DNA of 64,000 nt from Zygaena filipendulae (Eukaryota; Arthropoda; Insecta; Lepidoptera; Zygaenidae): contig OU015671.1 of the NCBI GenBank assembly GCA_907165275.2, positions 8,339,001 to 8,403,000 of the forward strand, in the 5' to 3' direction. A model generated the notes under the pieces. The model saw only the letters and a list, made by a program, of their open reading frames with translations, did no database searches and was not told the DNA's origin. A program made the translations under genes and the position numbers. This document shows positions 54,201 through 64,000 of the stretch, piece after piece. Each line of letters starts with the position of its first letter. Within the stretch, counting starts at the first letter, position 1.

Positions 54201-57200
54201 AAAATACGTGTCCTTTATTTTTTTATTATCTAACTGACGGACAAAAAAGAATTTTGATTTTTTTACCCAGGAAACTAGCCTATTATATCAGTTGGCTGGT
54301 ACTGATAGTACAAGCTTTGCTTAGTTTGGGACCAGGTTACGCTGTGTGGCATGACCAAGCATTGTTTATTTATTTAAATATCTTTAGACTTTTTAGCGAG
54401 TGACGCCATTTTGATGCATTAAATGAGAGAACGACACCACATTTACAGTGAAATTGCTATAAATAAATAAATAAGTTAAAGTTGACCACAGTAGTGGGGA
54501 GTTAAATCGGTTCCTACAAGCAATCGCAATCGCACCCTACAAGCGAACTGATTTGACTCCTCACTACAACTGGACGCGGGCGGGGCACGGCGAGCGGGGG
54601 GAGACACACACAAATTCAAGTTGATAGTGTCCGACACACACACCGCAGACCGCAGTATCAGCGCACACCGCTATCGCCTCTAGACTCGCCGCTACGTCGA
54701 GTCGAGGCGCGGGGAGCGACTTCTTTACCTAGCAGTGGCGAAGGTACCATACAAGCCGATTCCCACCGGCTTCCCTTCAGAAGTTGGGAACACAACCACT
54801 TTCTCTACCGTAATTTAGAAATGGCACAATCAGTAATTTTTGTTGTAAGTATTTCAGTAGAATCTACTGAAATACTACAAAAATTATCTCTACTGAGTAG
54901 AAAACATTCCAAACGACTAAACTATCAACAAAATTTGCTCTTCAACAACAAATTGTTTTAAAATAAGCCGCTGGCGCGATCGGCTTTCTGGCAGTTAAAC
55001 TTCTGATTTTTTGTTGTTGTGTGTAGTGATAGTGAAAGCAGTTACGCAGACGTACGTTAAAATTAGGTACATATTTGCGGTAAGTAGACAGTTTAATAAG
55101 TAATTACGTATTTATAGTAGGTACCAAATAGATTTCCGACTTGCCTCTCTCAATATTTCACCCTTCGCCACTGTTACCTAGTATATAATAGTTACTACTC
55201 TTGGACGAAGGTCTCACCTGGGTGCCTTGCATGGGCCACATGAGCTGCCAGGGCGTGCACGACACCGACAACACGTCGAAACCCTGCTCCAGGTAGAGCG
55301 CGGCGTACTTCATGACGTGCTTGTGCCGCGCCAGCAGCCAGTTGATCATGATGCACAGCGGCTTGTTCACCTCCTTGTCCAATCTAGAGAAGGGGAGGGG
55401 GCGACGCTTAAAATCATATACCTATTCACTCGGCAAACAATAATTTAACTTACTCTTACCGGAAATATTCATTTTGCAAACTTAAGTAGGTTGCGATCTA
55501 CGTAAGTTAAAACGTCAATCTTAACAAAATGTAAAATTGTATCAGATTAATCGCTTTTTTTTCTTATAAGTAGGGCTGCCAACCGTCCCGTGAGAGCTAA
55601 AACGGTTGGCAACCCTACCTATAATCCGGTAGTAGAAGTGAATGCACCCATTGTTTCACTCGAATTGAGATCGCATGTCTTGCTTCGAAGTTCGAACCGA
55701 ACGCATTTATAAAAAGTAGTGATAGAAGACTTTGTATGTATTTAGGTATTGCTTTTGTTTTTATTACTTCGCTAATCGTTTTTTTATTTTTTCGCACATT
55801 GCATGGTAAAACGTTGTATAATATAATATGTGTGAAAAAGCTTCGCACGTGTTTTAGATCGCTACTCACTAGGAATTAGCTTATTTTCGCATAGATAGCA
55901 TAGATATATATGTATATCTGCACTATCTGTACCGCGCGGTTTTACCCGCGTTAAATTTCGGAGTTCCCGCGGCGGGATAAAAAATCCTAAGTCTTTTTCT
56001 ATACCCCTGACACGTATATGCAAAATTTAATGATGATCGATTAAGTCGTTAAGCCGCGAAAGCTCATTTATTAACCGACTTACAAAAAGGAGGAGGTTCT
56101 GCATTCGGCTGTACCTATGCAAGGCTGTATGCATGTTTGTTCAATCAAGAGTTTCGTATTAATTACATTAATTTTATTGTAATAACTTGTAATAACTCTG
56201 GGAACATGATTATTTGACGCATTTTTTAAAGTAGATTCTTCGTAAAATCCTCGTGGTCACAAAAACGCATATAACTCAAAAACTCCAAATAATCGCGGAA
56301 TATACATGGGGTCCAATAGATAGGCGTAGAAGGTCCCTACCACCTCGCGCGCGCTTGACACTTTACAGAAAACATCCTGTATATGATAGATAGTCAATGT
56401 TCTTTATATGGGTCACCTATATCCGTCGCCCGCCGGTAAATACATAGGTGGCAACATTACAAAGACACAATGTAACGATGATGATGCAAATACATAAATA
56501 ACTACTACATACAATGCACCGCCATGTAATACCTATATGTATGTCGTAGACAGTCATAGGTTATTAGATTATGTTACTTTATTGCGCATCGAATGCAATG
56601 GTTTCGTTCATTTTTTTAATCTATACTATAATAATTTACCCACCCACATAAAAACTTGTACTAGTATAAATGCATTTAGGTTTAAACTCACGGAGCACTT
56701 ACTGTATATGAGCATGATTTATAAATCTGTATTATTCTAGCACCGCAGAGGTTTTGTAAACGTGTTATACCATATTTGCCTAACTATGTATCTCATTTTA
56801 AGTAAACTTTGTTTTTTATGAGAAATAAAAGTCTTTAAACCTATAATAAAAGAGTAGAATCCGCGATTCTGTACATTGAATATTATTTTTAATAAAAATT
56901 GACAGGGGCCGATAAAAGAAGAGTAACCAACCGCAAAAAAATGTTTTTAAAATTATTTTCTGCCTGTCTGTCTGTTCGCGATATCTCCGAATCTACGGAA
57001 CGGATTGGCATGCGGTTTTCACAGGTAGATTAAGCTTAGCCTGGAGTTACATAATATAGGCTTCATTTAAATCGGATGTCGGAAATAAAGTTGTCATATA
57101 AGTTGAATAATAATAGTGCTGTTTAATTTGGGGCTTTGTATGTCAACATATTGTAATGGTATTTTTTGTCTTTAGTTTAAAAAATGTTAGTCCGTAATTG

Positions 57201-60200
57201 GCAGTAAATAATGTATAAAAGTACTGTTAATTAGTTTTTAAGTGCTGTGGATTAAAGTAAATAAATATAAAAACGTTTCACGCGGGTGAAACCGCGGGGC
57301 ACAGCTAGTGAGAATATAAATTTTATTTGCGTAATAAACATAAACGTTCGCCGGCTTGGCATTGGCAATGAAATGTTCGACGTTCGTGACTTCCAACGCG
57401 CAAATATAGAATAACTAGCTGGTTGATGCGGCTTCGCTCGCCGTGCATTTAGATTTTTCAATCAATTTTCTATCTCTCGATAACAGTAGGTAGGTATTTT
57501 TTTCTGGATGCTAGGTTCAGATATTTACCATTCTGTACCATTGTAAATGTGTATGCGAGATTTCTTAATCGGTTGAGTAGTAGCGGCGTGAAAGCGTGAC
57601 AAACTCACATTCGCATTTATAATATTAGTAAGGATGCCCGTCGTTGCTAGTAACAGGCACGTCACTGTGGAAGGATGACCACAAATTTTAATATTAGGAG
57701 ACTACTAGCTGGTGCCTATTACAGATCCACGTGAACTTTTTTAGACCTTTTCGTATGAACCACAGTTAACCAGCAAAACACGTTACGCAGTCCCTTCATT
57801 CCTGGATAATCTCCCGCTAGCTCCTCAGAATGGTAAACAGAACTTATGATTTTATGACTGAAATGGGTATTAAGTATTATCATAGTTTCTGCCTTACTAC
57901 CCAAGAAACACAATCCAGCGACGCAAAAAAGCGCTCCAAAAGAGAGTAGTAACACCAAAATTGATAAGTACAATTTTTTTTTAAAACAGCTTTATATTGT
58001 AGGCTTAAATTCGAATTTTTGTTTATTAGGTACGAAATTATAATAGTAAATATTGCAATATTACGCCACTTTTTAAATGACAATTGTATGAAGGAAACCT
58101 GAATGAAAAGTGTTTTCTTTACATCAATGCTTGTAACTGTGTTTGCATATTCGTTAGTAGGGATATACATATTATAATACGGAAATTTCAAAGCTCTTCA
58201 GTACCGAGTGCTCCTGATTGTCTATGATGCGTGCGAAACTTTGGTCACCCTAATAATAACACGTGGCGACGTCGCGTCGCCGTTCATACAATTGCGCTAT
58301 ATTCGTACGAATTGCAACTATAATATATCTGCTCACGTACAAAGTAGATTCAAGGTTATCGCTCATTAGTGACGGCGATAAAGAAATGCATTCCTATTAT
58401 GAGATATCAACGCAGTTAAGGAAGTTGATTACCTACAAATTCCATACCTTTGTCAACATAAAGAAGTTTCACGTCACAAACCAGCTGTCTCGGTGTCTCT
58501 ATAATAGGATTGCTAGTCAGCTCGGTTTATCCTATATTGCCTTCATTGAGTTGTTTGAATACCAATTAAGTAACATTTAACGGATCCGGTATGTACCATG
58601 AACGAGGTATGTTTAATGTTTATGTCAGTAACGCCTTCACTATATACTGAAAACAATATTTTTTACGTTCTTCACCCGCGGTAATTTCGGAGTTCCCGTG
58701 GGAATATCGAGATAAAAAGTACCCTATATCACTCGGGACTACCGTAGCTTTCTATAAGTGAAAGAATTTTCAAAATCGGTTCGGTAGATCCAAAGATTAC
58801 CACCTACAACGTCACAAACTCGTAAACGCATAATTCACAAACTCACAAACTTTACCTCATTATAATCTTAATCTAATATTTATAAATCACGTGTCACGTT
58901 GTTTGTCCGCGATGGACTCCAAAACTACTGAATGGATTTTGATAAAATTTTGTAACCATTTATAATTTGGTTGATAGGATAGTTTTTATCCCGGAATTCC
59001 CACGGGAACTCCGGAATTATTGCGGGAACAGCTAATCACCGTAAACTACTGGCAGGGGTACAAAGAAGGTCAGAGTACTTTTTTCCCGGAATTCGCGCGG
59101 GAACTCCGAAATTACCGCGGATGAAATCGCGCGGGACAGCTAGTCTAATACATATAAATCACGTGTCACGTTGTTTGTCCGCGATGGACTCCGAAACTAC
59201 TGAACGGATTTTGATAAAATTTTGTAACCATTCATAAAATGGTCCAACTTAAAAGATAGGATTACAGACACCAAAAGTTCCTTTGTGTACCGTCGTAGAT
59301 GACTCTATAGTTTTTTCTTTTACAAACTCATGAAGCCTTGGAACACGTACAATAATAAAAAGTCATTGATCTTGTAGAGGTCGAAATTCGAGAGTCGAAT
59401 GTATTCGAACAACTAAACTGTAATTTAGTTGTTTTTACAATGTGTAATTGTTTATACATATTTTTATTAATGGTAGGTATTTACAGCTCTTAAATATATG
59501 TAGTTATAAACTCATACAATACTAGCTGTTGCCAGCGGTTACACCCGCGTGGGTAACGGGATTTCCTTGGGAACTCGAAGTAAGTATTGGGATAAAAAGT
59601 ATTCTAAAATCTCTTCAAATGACGATAACTTGATTTCTAGATATCTGATTTTAACAAAATCAAACTTTTTAATTACCTAGGTATATGTTACTTCAAGTTA
59701 AGCTACATCTGCCAGTGGAAACCGCATGAAAATTCCGTTCAGCAGTTCAAGAGATTGGCGTAAAATAGACAAACAAAAAAAATAGTAGTTATTTGCTCTG
59801 TTACTCTTCTTTCATGGCCCCCTCCCAATTTTTTTGTAAAAAATGTACTCATATTGAATGCACAGACACACGGATTTGACTACTTTTATATGCATAAACT
59901 AGCTGATTCCTGCGGTTTCACCCGCGTTAATTTGTTAGTTCCGCGGAAATTTCGTGTCATCTTCTCTTCATAAACTAACTACTAGGTGCCTACCTGGCTT
60001 TCAGCTTCATAGGTCACGTTGTTTTCTAGATTTCATGTTTAGACAGTAAGTTTATCGCGAAACCCCTCTGCCGCGTCTGTCTGCCTGTTCGCGATAAACT
60101 CAAAAACTACCTACTGAATGGATTTTCATGCGGTTTTCACCAAAGGACAGAGTGAAGGAAGGTTTCTACCAACGGATAGTTTATCCTGGAACTCCGAGAT

Positions 60201-62106
60201 TACCATGGATGATGGAAGAAACCGCGGGGGACAGCTAGTGGAATTATATACCTAATGTAATTCTGATTTTTCTACAGACAATGATGGATACTTACAAAGA
60301 TTTAGATAAATAGGGGACCGATATGATGTTTGAGTCAGTGGAATAAAATTAGACACAGATAAGCAATAACATGTTAACCCACAAAATTAAGTTATTGATT
60401 CAGAATGAATAATTGAGAGTTAGGGAACGTTTTTTAAATTATGTGTTTACCTTATTACATTGCTTAAATATGTAACTAAATATTGAACATAAAAATGTTG
60501 ATACAAAATGGCGCTCCTACTTTTAAAACACGATTTACTCAAAATTTCTCCGGTGTGGGTTAACACACTATAGCTTATCTATGTCCAATTAACGTTTATC
60601 AAATGAAATTATTATGTATTAACATATTAGGTATGTAATATTTCATATCTTCAGTGCATTTAAGCTGGGTGAAAAATTGCATCGCGATAAGTGACCGAAA
60701 AATCGATTAAAATTTATAGTAGCGCAAAAAATTGTATACCTACGCGAGGCGGCGCAAATAGCTAGTAGCGAACAAGATTGGCGCTTTATCTATACATAAG
60801 GAGGTAAAGTTTGTGAGTTTGTGAGGCACTAGGGGGTGGGGTAATCTCTGGAGTCTGGATCTACTGAAAGGATTTTGAAAATTCTTTCACCATTAGAATA
60901 CTACATTATCCCAGATGACATTGTTACCCGGAATCCCACTCCGAAATCTTTTAGAATACGGTTTGATAGACGACAAAGGTCAGTTCTCACAGTATTTTGT
61001 GTCCGATAAACAGTGTGAAAATACTATTTCATGGTTCAACATGCGAAGTTATGAACCTCAATGACTGTCTTCCAGAAAATTCATCCTAGTTGAGTGATTT
61101 TGCTTTTGAGTGAAACACACTCAATCGGTCTACATATCTGAATATGTATTTAATTTTTTCAGATATTGATTTACAATGTACATTTCAAAATTTCTTAGTT
61201 AGTCAAGCAAGTCTTCTTAGTCCAGTAGCCTAAATAACTGACTTTTAGTTTTTAGTCATGGTATCCTTTTTTTTTACGTGCCTTAACAAAAAATAACGGC
61301 GATAGGCACATTGAATCGAAAAGTCGCGCTTTATCTAAGTATTTCATTATTTTTCATTAATTTAAAAGAGAAAAAAATACATGTCTATTATTTTGACGTC
61401 TAGAATTTTGATTTCAATACGCCGGCATCGTTGATCGTGCCTATAGCTACAGGGTGGCAACGTTATTTTTAATTTTGTAACGATAATAATATACTATACT
61501 GCCATTTCAATAAGACTCATTATTCAATGCATACCAGTGGCGAAGGGTGAAATATGGAGAGAGGGATGCCGGAAATCTACTTTAATTTCAACTTATTAAA
61601 CTATTAACTGTTCCCCGCGGTTTCACCTGCGATAAGTTCAGGAGTTCCCGCGGGAATTCCGGTATAAAAAGTCCTTCCCTGTATCCCTGACAACGTTCTC
61701 AATTACGGAGAGATGTTGCGTCTGAAGGGAAGCCGGTGGGAATCGGCTTCTATGGTACCTTCGCCACTGATGCATACAGTTGTTAATATTCAATGCAACG
61801 TTAAACGCTATTTTTTATGCCATGCAATATAAGGCTTTAATTCCATTGCATAAGACATTATCGTTACTAAATTAAAAATAACGTTGCCCACCTCTGCCTA
61901 TAGCGCTCGCCACCCCTCTCCTCGCTCTGCGCCCGGCGTGCGTCTACAAACACCACTGACCTCATGGTTTTCGGATCGACGGTCAGCTTGAGTTTCTCGT
62001 TGCTGATGTACTGCATGTTCTTGGTGAGGTCCTGGCTGTGGGCGCCGCGGTTGAAGCCCACCATCGCGACCGGTGCGCACGACAGCAGCGGCCGCAACGA
62101 TATCTG
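51276..62106 (-). CDS. TMEM53/DUF829-family alpha/beta hydrolase-like protein, 5' end not located
   Basis: Exons found: 62106-61961, 55383-55218, 53524-53394, 52785-52648, 52016-51839, 51416-51276. The phases fit and give 299 residues plus a stop. The fold features are a CIMINWLLARHKHVMKYA strand-helix, the nucleophile elbow IHGFSVGGYLW (G-x-S-x-G), an acidic residue in FLLSSSDPVG, and a late His in SPHVQHLTHHRDEY, which together could form a Ser-Asp-His triad. The enzymatic substrate is unknown; vertebrate TMEM53 is a nuclear-envelope protein. The first exon found is preceded by a polypyrimidine acceptor (TTTCTTTCGTCAG), so at least one 5' exon is missing; it may lie beyond the Ty3/gypsy insertion. 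An internal ATG (17th codon) is an alternative start. Two introns carry minisatellites next to splice sites. The 6.6-kb intron is packed with MITEs and Helitron-like repeats. Confidence 0.82.
51675..51825. repeat. 22-bp minisatellite in TMEM53-like intron
   Basis: About seven copies of GTCAGGTCACGTCGCGTCACGT, ending within about 15-25 bp of the donor of the exon at 51839-52016. Each unit carries CACGT(G/A). Confidence 0.9.
52017..52612. repeat. 25-bp minisatellite containing copies of the 3' splice site
   Basis: Unit GACAATGACACACGTGGTACCTGCC; about 16 regular copies to 52410, then degenerate ones. On the minus strand each unit reads ATTGTCGGCAG followed by GTACCACGTG. This is the same as the true acceptor and first ten bases of the exon at 51839-52016 (GGCAG|GTACCACATG). 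The array therefore abuts and includes the exon boundary. Confidence 0.93.
53576..53893. mobile_element. MITE of the TGACGTCAC family, copy 6
   Basis: AATAGGCTATTTAACT at the left and AATTAATAGCCTATT at the right enclose the conserved TTAGTCCGTCAGTTAG, AAACGTATTTTTTGC and TGTGACGTCACGCG blocks. Confidence 0.6.
53955..54284. mobile_element. MITE with two TGACGTCAC motifs, copy 7
   Basis: AATAGGCTAGTTTCCT is inverted as AGGAAACTAGCCTATT. It contains TTGGACACGTATTTTTT, CATGACGTCACGC and GGTGACGTCACGAG. Opposite orientation to its neighbour at 53576-53893; a further fragment is at 61257-61410. Confidence 0.65.
54733..55173. mobile_element. hAT-type MITE with 8-bp target duplication
   Basis: Ends CAGTGGCGAAGG and CCTTCGCCACTG; flanked by TTACCTAG (54725-54732, 55174-55181). 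441 bp, no transposase. Sits about 45 bp downstream, in plus coordinates upstream, of the exon at 55218-55383. Confidence 0.85.
55925..56070 (-). repeat. Helitron-like fragment
   Basis: On plus, GTACCGCGCGGTTTTACCCG, then CGGAGTTCCCGCGGCGGGAT and TTAATGATGATCGATTAAGT. Both ends are decayed. The adjoining 56078-56112 has the conserved ACCGACTTACAAAAAGGAGG motif. Confidence 0.45.
57415..57633 (-). mobile_element. Helitron-like repeat, diverged body
   Basis: CTAGCTGGTTGATGCGGCTT at the left, with CTCACATTCGCATTTATAAT then ATTAGTAAGGA at the right (minus orientation). Confidence 0.55.
57660..58600. other. unassigned, mostly non-repetitive stretch with open frames
   Basis: On the minus strand a frame from about 57973 to 57719 begins with a hydrophobic segment (YLSILVLLLSFGALFCVAGL) and ends KKVHVDL; a second minus frame (58191-57880) precedes it, offset at an A9 run. 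On plus a 105-codon frame ends at 58580. I recognise no family and no splice structure. It could be a decayed gene or chance. It lies in the long intron of the TMEM53-like gene. Confidence 0.2.
58668..58860 (-). repeat. Helitron-like fragment
   Basis: On plus, CACCCGCGGTAATTTCGGAG, GGATATCGAGATAAAAAG-like sequence, and ACTCGGGACTACCGTAGC, as in the copy at 10730-10890. Confidence 0.5.
58869..59143 (+). mobile_element. Helitron-like repeat, fourth subfamily
   Basis: CACGTGTCACGTTGTTTGTC, then GCGATGGACTCCAAAACTAC, ending GATGAAATCGCGCGGG and ACAGCTAG. A truncated copy of the same subfamily starts right after the end (59144-59270), a head-to-tail arrangement. Confidence 0.6.
59521..60000. repeat. 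cluster of decayed Helitron-like fragments
   Basis: Two minus-oriented starts, CTAGCTGTTGCCAGCGGTTA (about 59523) and CTAGCTGATTCCTGCGGTTT (about 59900), each followed by short diverged bodies. Confidence 0.45.
60060..60239 (+). repeat. Helitron-like repeat, third subfamily
   Basis: GTTCGCGATAAACTCAAAAA, then CATGCGGTTTTCACCAAAGG, ending AAACCGCGGGGGACAGCTAG. Confidence 0.55.
60357..60580. mobile_element. MITE with AGATAAGC inverted ends, copy 2
   Basis: AGATAAGCAATAACATGTTA then ACCCACA at the left; TGTGGGTTAACACACTATAG then CTTATCT at the right, a terminal inverted repeat of about 27 bp. The most complete of three copies. Confidence 0.7.
61535..61769. mobile_element. hAT-type MITE with target duplication, invaded by a Helitron-like fragment
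   Basis: Ends CAGTGGCGAAGG and CCTTCGCCACTG; flanked by ATGCATAC (61527-61534, 61770-61777). Its flanking parts match 54733-55173 in inverted orientation. The middle (about 61605-61700) is a Helitron-like fragment. It lies about 190 bp from the exon at 61961-62106. Confidence 0.8.
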
Positions 62107-62241
62107 CTGACGAAAGAAAGAACCCTTCACTATACTATAAATGCGAATGTGAGTTTAGTTGTTTGTTTGTTTATGACGCTCTCACGATTTAACTACTCAA
62201 CGTTACACGTTCCCGAACCTTCCTCATGAATAACTGAACGC

Positions 62242-62436
62242 AGATAAGTTATTGATACAGAACGATTTATTGAGAGTTAGAGAACGTTTTTTAACTATGT
62301 GTTTACCTAATTACATTGTTAAAATATGTATAAAAAATTTGAACATAAAAAATTGTTGACACAAAATGGCGCTGAAATTTAAAACACGATTTACTCAAAA
62401 TTTCTCCAATGTGGGTTAACACACTATTGCTTATCT
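62242..62436. mobile_element. MITE with AGATAAGC ends, copy 3 (internally deleted)
   Basis: AGATAAGTTATTGATACAGA joins the end directly to the body, lacking about 26 bp of the left inverted repeat. The right end TTAACACACTATTGCTTATCT is intact. Confidence 0.6.
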
Positions 62437-62553
62437 ATGTCAAACTATCTATAGGTGAAAACCGTATGAAAATCGGTTGCGTAGTTTTTAAGATCTAAGC
62501 ATACAAAGGGACAGACCGACAGCGGGAAGCGACTTTGTTTTATACTATGTGTT

Positions 62554-62752
62554 GATTGTTCGCCGCGATTTCACCCGCGTTAGTTTCGGAGTTCTCGCAG
62601 CAATCCCGGAATAAAAGCTATCCTATGTGCCTTTCTGTACCTCTGACAACGTGTATGCATAAGTTCATGATAATCGGTTGAGCCGTTAGGGTGCGAAAGC
62701 GTAACAGACAGACAGATTGAGTTACTTTTGCATTTATAATATTAGTAGGGAT
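62554..62752 (-). mobile_element. Helitron-like short repeat
   Basis: On plus, TTTCACCCGCGTTAGTTTCG, CCTTTCTGTACCTCTGACAA, ending TTATAATATTAGTAGGGA. The CTAG terminus is lost. Confidence 0.55.
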
Positions 62753-62985
62753 TTATGTACCTCCTAAAGAGATGACGGCATGGCTGCTATACACATTTAC
62801 AACGTAATTTGTATGCCCATTATTTCGTAACATAATTATTTCTATAGGTGTACCTACCTATTTAGTCCAATTTTTTATGGAAATTATATTTTAATGATGT
62901 AACGATTGTGCATTTGAAATTTTCATCGTAACTACAGCGTAACTTACATGCTTACAATAAAATAAGGTCGCAATAATTATAATAT

Positions 62986-63444
62986 TGTAGCGTCCTCTAC
63001 GCACGGCACCTGAAAAATAAAACATACGGATTAATAAAATAATGTAAACAAATAAACATAAAAATAAATATAAATAAAATGGTACTTACCTCTTTATGCG
63101 CGTAGGCACTCCATTGTTTCCGCGTACGCCGGCTCGCCGCTGCAGTGTCCTTGCACTCACCTCCAGTCCGCTACGATCGCTCCGGCCGGGACCACGTCGC
63201 GCGCGCATGTTAAACCGATAGTATTCGCGAGTGTATACCTACCTTTCACAGTGCTTTCGCATTCGCTAAATTTCTTATGCAAAAACTGTTATTGCTTGTA
63301 TTCGCTTGCTTATTCGCTTATTGACTAATGTGTGTACGTTGTTAATTAAAAATTGTGGATCCTGATTAAATACCTATCTAAGAATTTAAAGTAGTGAGTT
63401 GTTTTTCACATACCTACCAAGCAAGTGCTAACAAACCTCCTACA
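62986..63444 (+). repeat. Ty3/gypsy 5' LTR
   Basis: Begins TGTAGCGTCC and ends CCTCCTACA, with terminal TGTAG/CTACA inverted repeats. It is followed at once by the primer-binding site and gag. About 459 bp. The right LTR is outside the window, so LTR identity cannot be judged. Confidence 0.75.
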
Positions 63445-63464
63445 TTGGTGACCCCGAGGGAAAC
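63445..63464 (+). promoter_or_regulatory. retrotransposon primer-binding site
   Basis: TTGGTGACCCCGAGGGAAAC directly after the LTR, in the place and style of Ty3/gypsy primer-binding sites (TGGTGACCCCG core). The priming tRNA is not identified. Confidence 0.7.
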
Positions 63465-63480
63465 ACACGTACGTAAAACG

Positions 63481-64000
63481 ATGTCCAACGATACCGCAAC
63501 TCCTGCAATGCCAGATGACCAAAACGCACCTTCAACCGACTCGACGCCCTCAGCGCAAAAGTGCGCAACTGCAAATTTTCAAAACGAATTATTTCGTGTT
63601 GGAGCAAAAATTCCACCGTTTTGGCCAGATAGACCTGCACTATGGTTTTCGCAAATTGAAGGTCAGTTCATAATTGCCGGCATAACTACTGATTCTACAA
63701 AATTTTATTTTGTTTGTAGTCAGCTCGAATACCAGCACGCTGTGGAAGTCGAGGACATTATAAAAAACCCTCCTCGCGAAAATAAGTACGTGACACTAAA
63801 GAGCGAACTGATTCGAAGATTGTCTGCTTCACAAGAACAGAAGGTAAGGCAATTTTTAGACCATGAAGAACTTGGTAACCGCAAACCATCTCAGTTCCTG
63901 CGGCATCTTACACACCTTGCTGGTCCCGACATTCCGAGCGATTTTATAAAAACCATCTGGTCAAGCAGGCTACCGCCGAGTCTGCAGCCTATAATAGCCT
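63481..64000 (+). CDS. Ty3/gypsy Gag, partial (runs off window)
   Basis: An open frame of 173 codons from ATG (MSNDTATPAMPDDQNAPS) to the window end with no stop. Features typical of insect Ty3/gypsy Gag N-terminal/capsid regions are KIPPFWPDRPALWFSQIEGQ, then FVCSQLEYQHAVEVEDII, then YVTLKSELIRRLSASQEQKV and ELGNRKPSQFLRHLTHLAG. It forms the particle protein that packages element RNA. The downstream pol is not visible. Confidence 0.85.
   Translation, partial: MSNDTATPAMPDDQNAPSTDSTPSAQKCATANFQNELFRVGAKIPPFWPDRPALWFSQIEGQFIIAGITTDSTKFYFVCSQLEYQHAVEVEDIIKNPPRENKYVTLKSELIRRLSASQEQKVRQFLDHEELGNRKPSQFLRHLTHLAGPDIPSDFIKTIWSSRLPPSLQPIIA

Noticed and set aside
63011..63170. A minus-strand 5' exon for the TMEM53-like gene ending AAAGAG|GTAAGT
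   Set aside because: The sequence lies within the Ty3/gypsy LTR (62986-63444), so the splice-like sites are more likely coincidental or LTR-derived.
1..64000. A defence, biosynthetic or other multi-gene system
   Set aside because: The four host genes are unrelated housekeeping genes, each with its own intron structure, and the remaining coding capacity belongs to transposable elements.

Overview
The window looks like a stretch of a lepidopteran (moth or butterfly) nuclear genome. It has intron-rich genes with short exons and GT-AG junctions, AT-rich introns, and many short Helitron-like repeats of a type common in Lepidoptera. It also carries a tRNA-derived SINE with an (ATT)n tail, copia-, gypsy- and I-type retroelements and many MITEs. 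The species cannot be named from sequence alone.

Layout. Positions 3747-23180 (minus) hold 17 coding exons of the N-terminal half (about 913 residues) of Ubr1, an N-end-rule E3 ubiquitin ligase; the rest lies beyond the left edge. Its last visible intron contains a 15-bp minisatellite split by a hAT-like element, which itself contains a foldback transposon and a LINE relic. Positions 27107-32698 are a full-length LINE with both ORFs open and a 12-bp target duplication. Positions 33762-37250 (minus) are a complete NDUFAF7 (six exons, 441 aa), the complex I assembly methyltransferase. Positions 38074-39863 are a deleted copia element with two identical LTRs. Positions 40267-48484 (plus) are RBM28 (11 exons, 634 aa), a nucleolar four-RRM protein, divergent from NDUFAF7. 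Positions 51276-62106 (minus) are a TMEM53/DUF829-family alpha/beta hydrolase gene (six exons; the 5' start is not located), convergent with RBM28. Positions 62986-64000 begin a Ty3/gypsy element (5' LTR, primer-binding site, start of gag) that runs off the right edge.

The four host genes are housekeeping genes with no shared pathway: protein degradation, mitochondrial complex I assembly, ribosome biogenesis and a putative hydrolase. I found no operon-like or defence-like system. The unusual content is structural. Minisatellites sit directly against splice junctions in two genes; one 25-bp array copies the 3' splice site of an exon many times. RBM28 has a duplicated RRM module in which one copy of the homologous intron uses a GC donor. 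Several transposons have clear target duplications.

Splice sites were assigned by eye, and all junctions listed keep reading phase. Products were assigned by recognising conserved motifs, without database searches.
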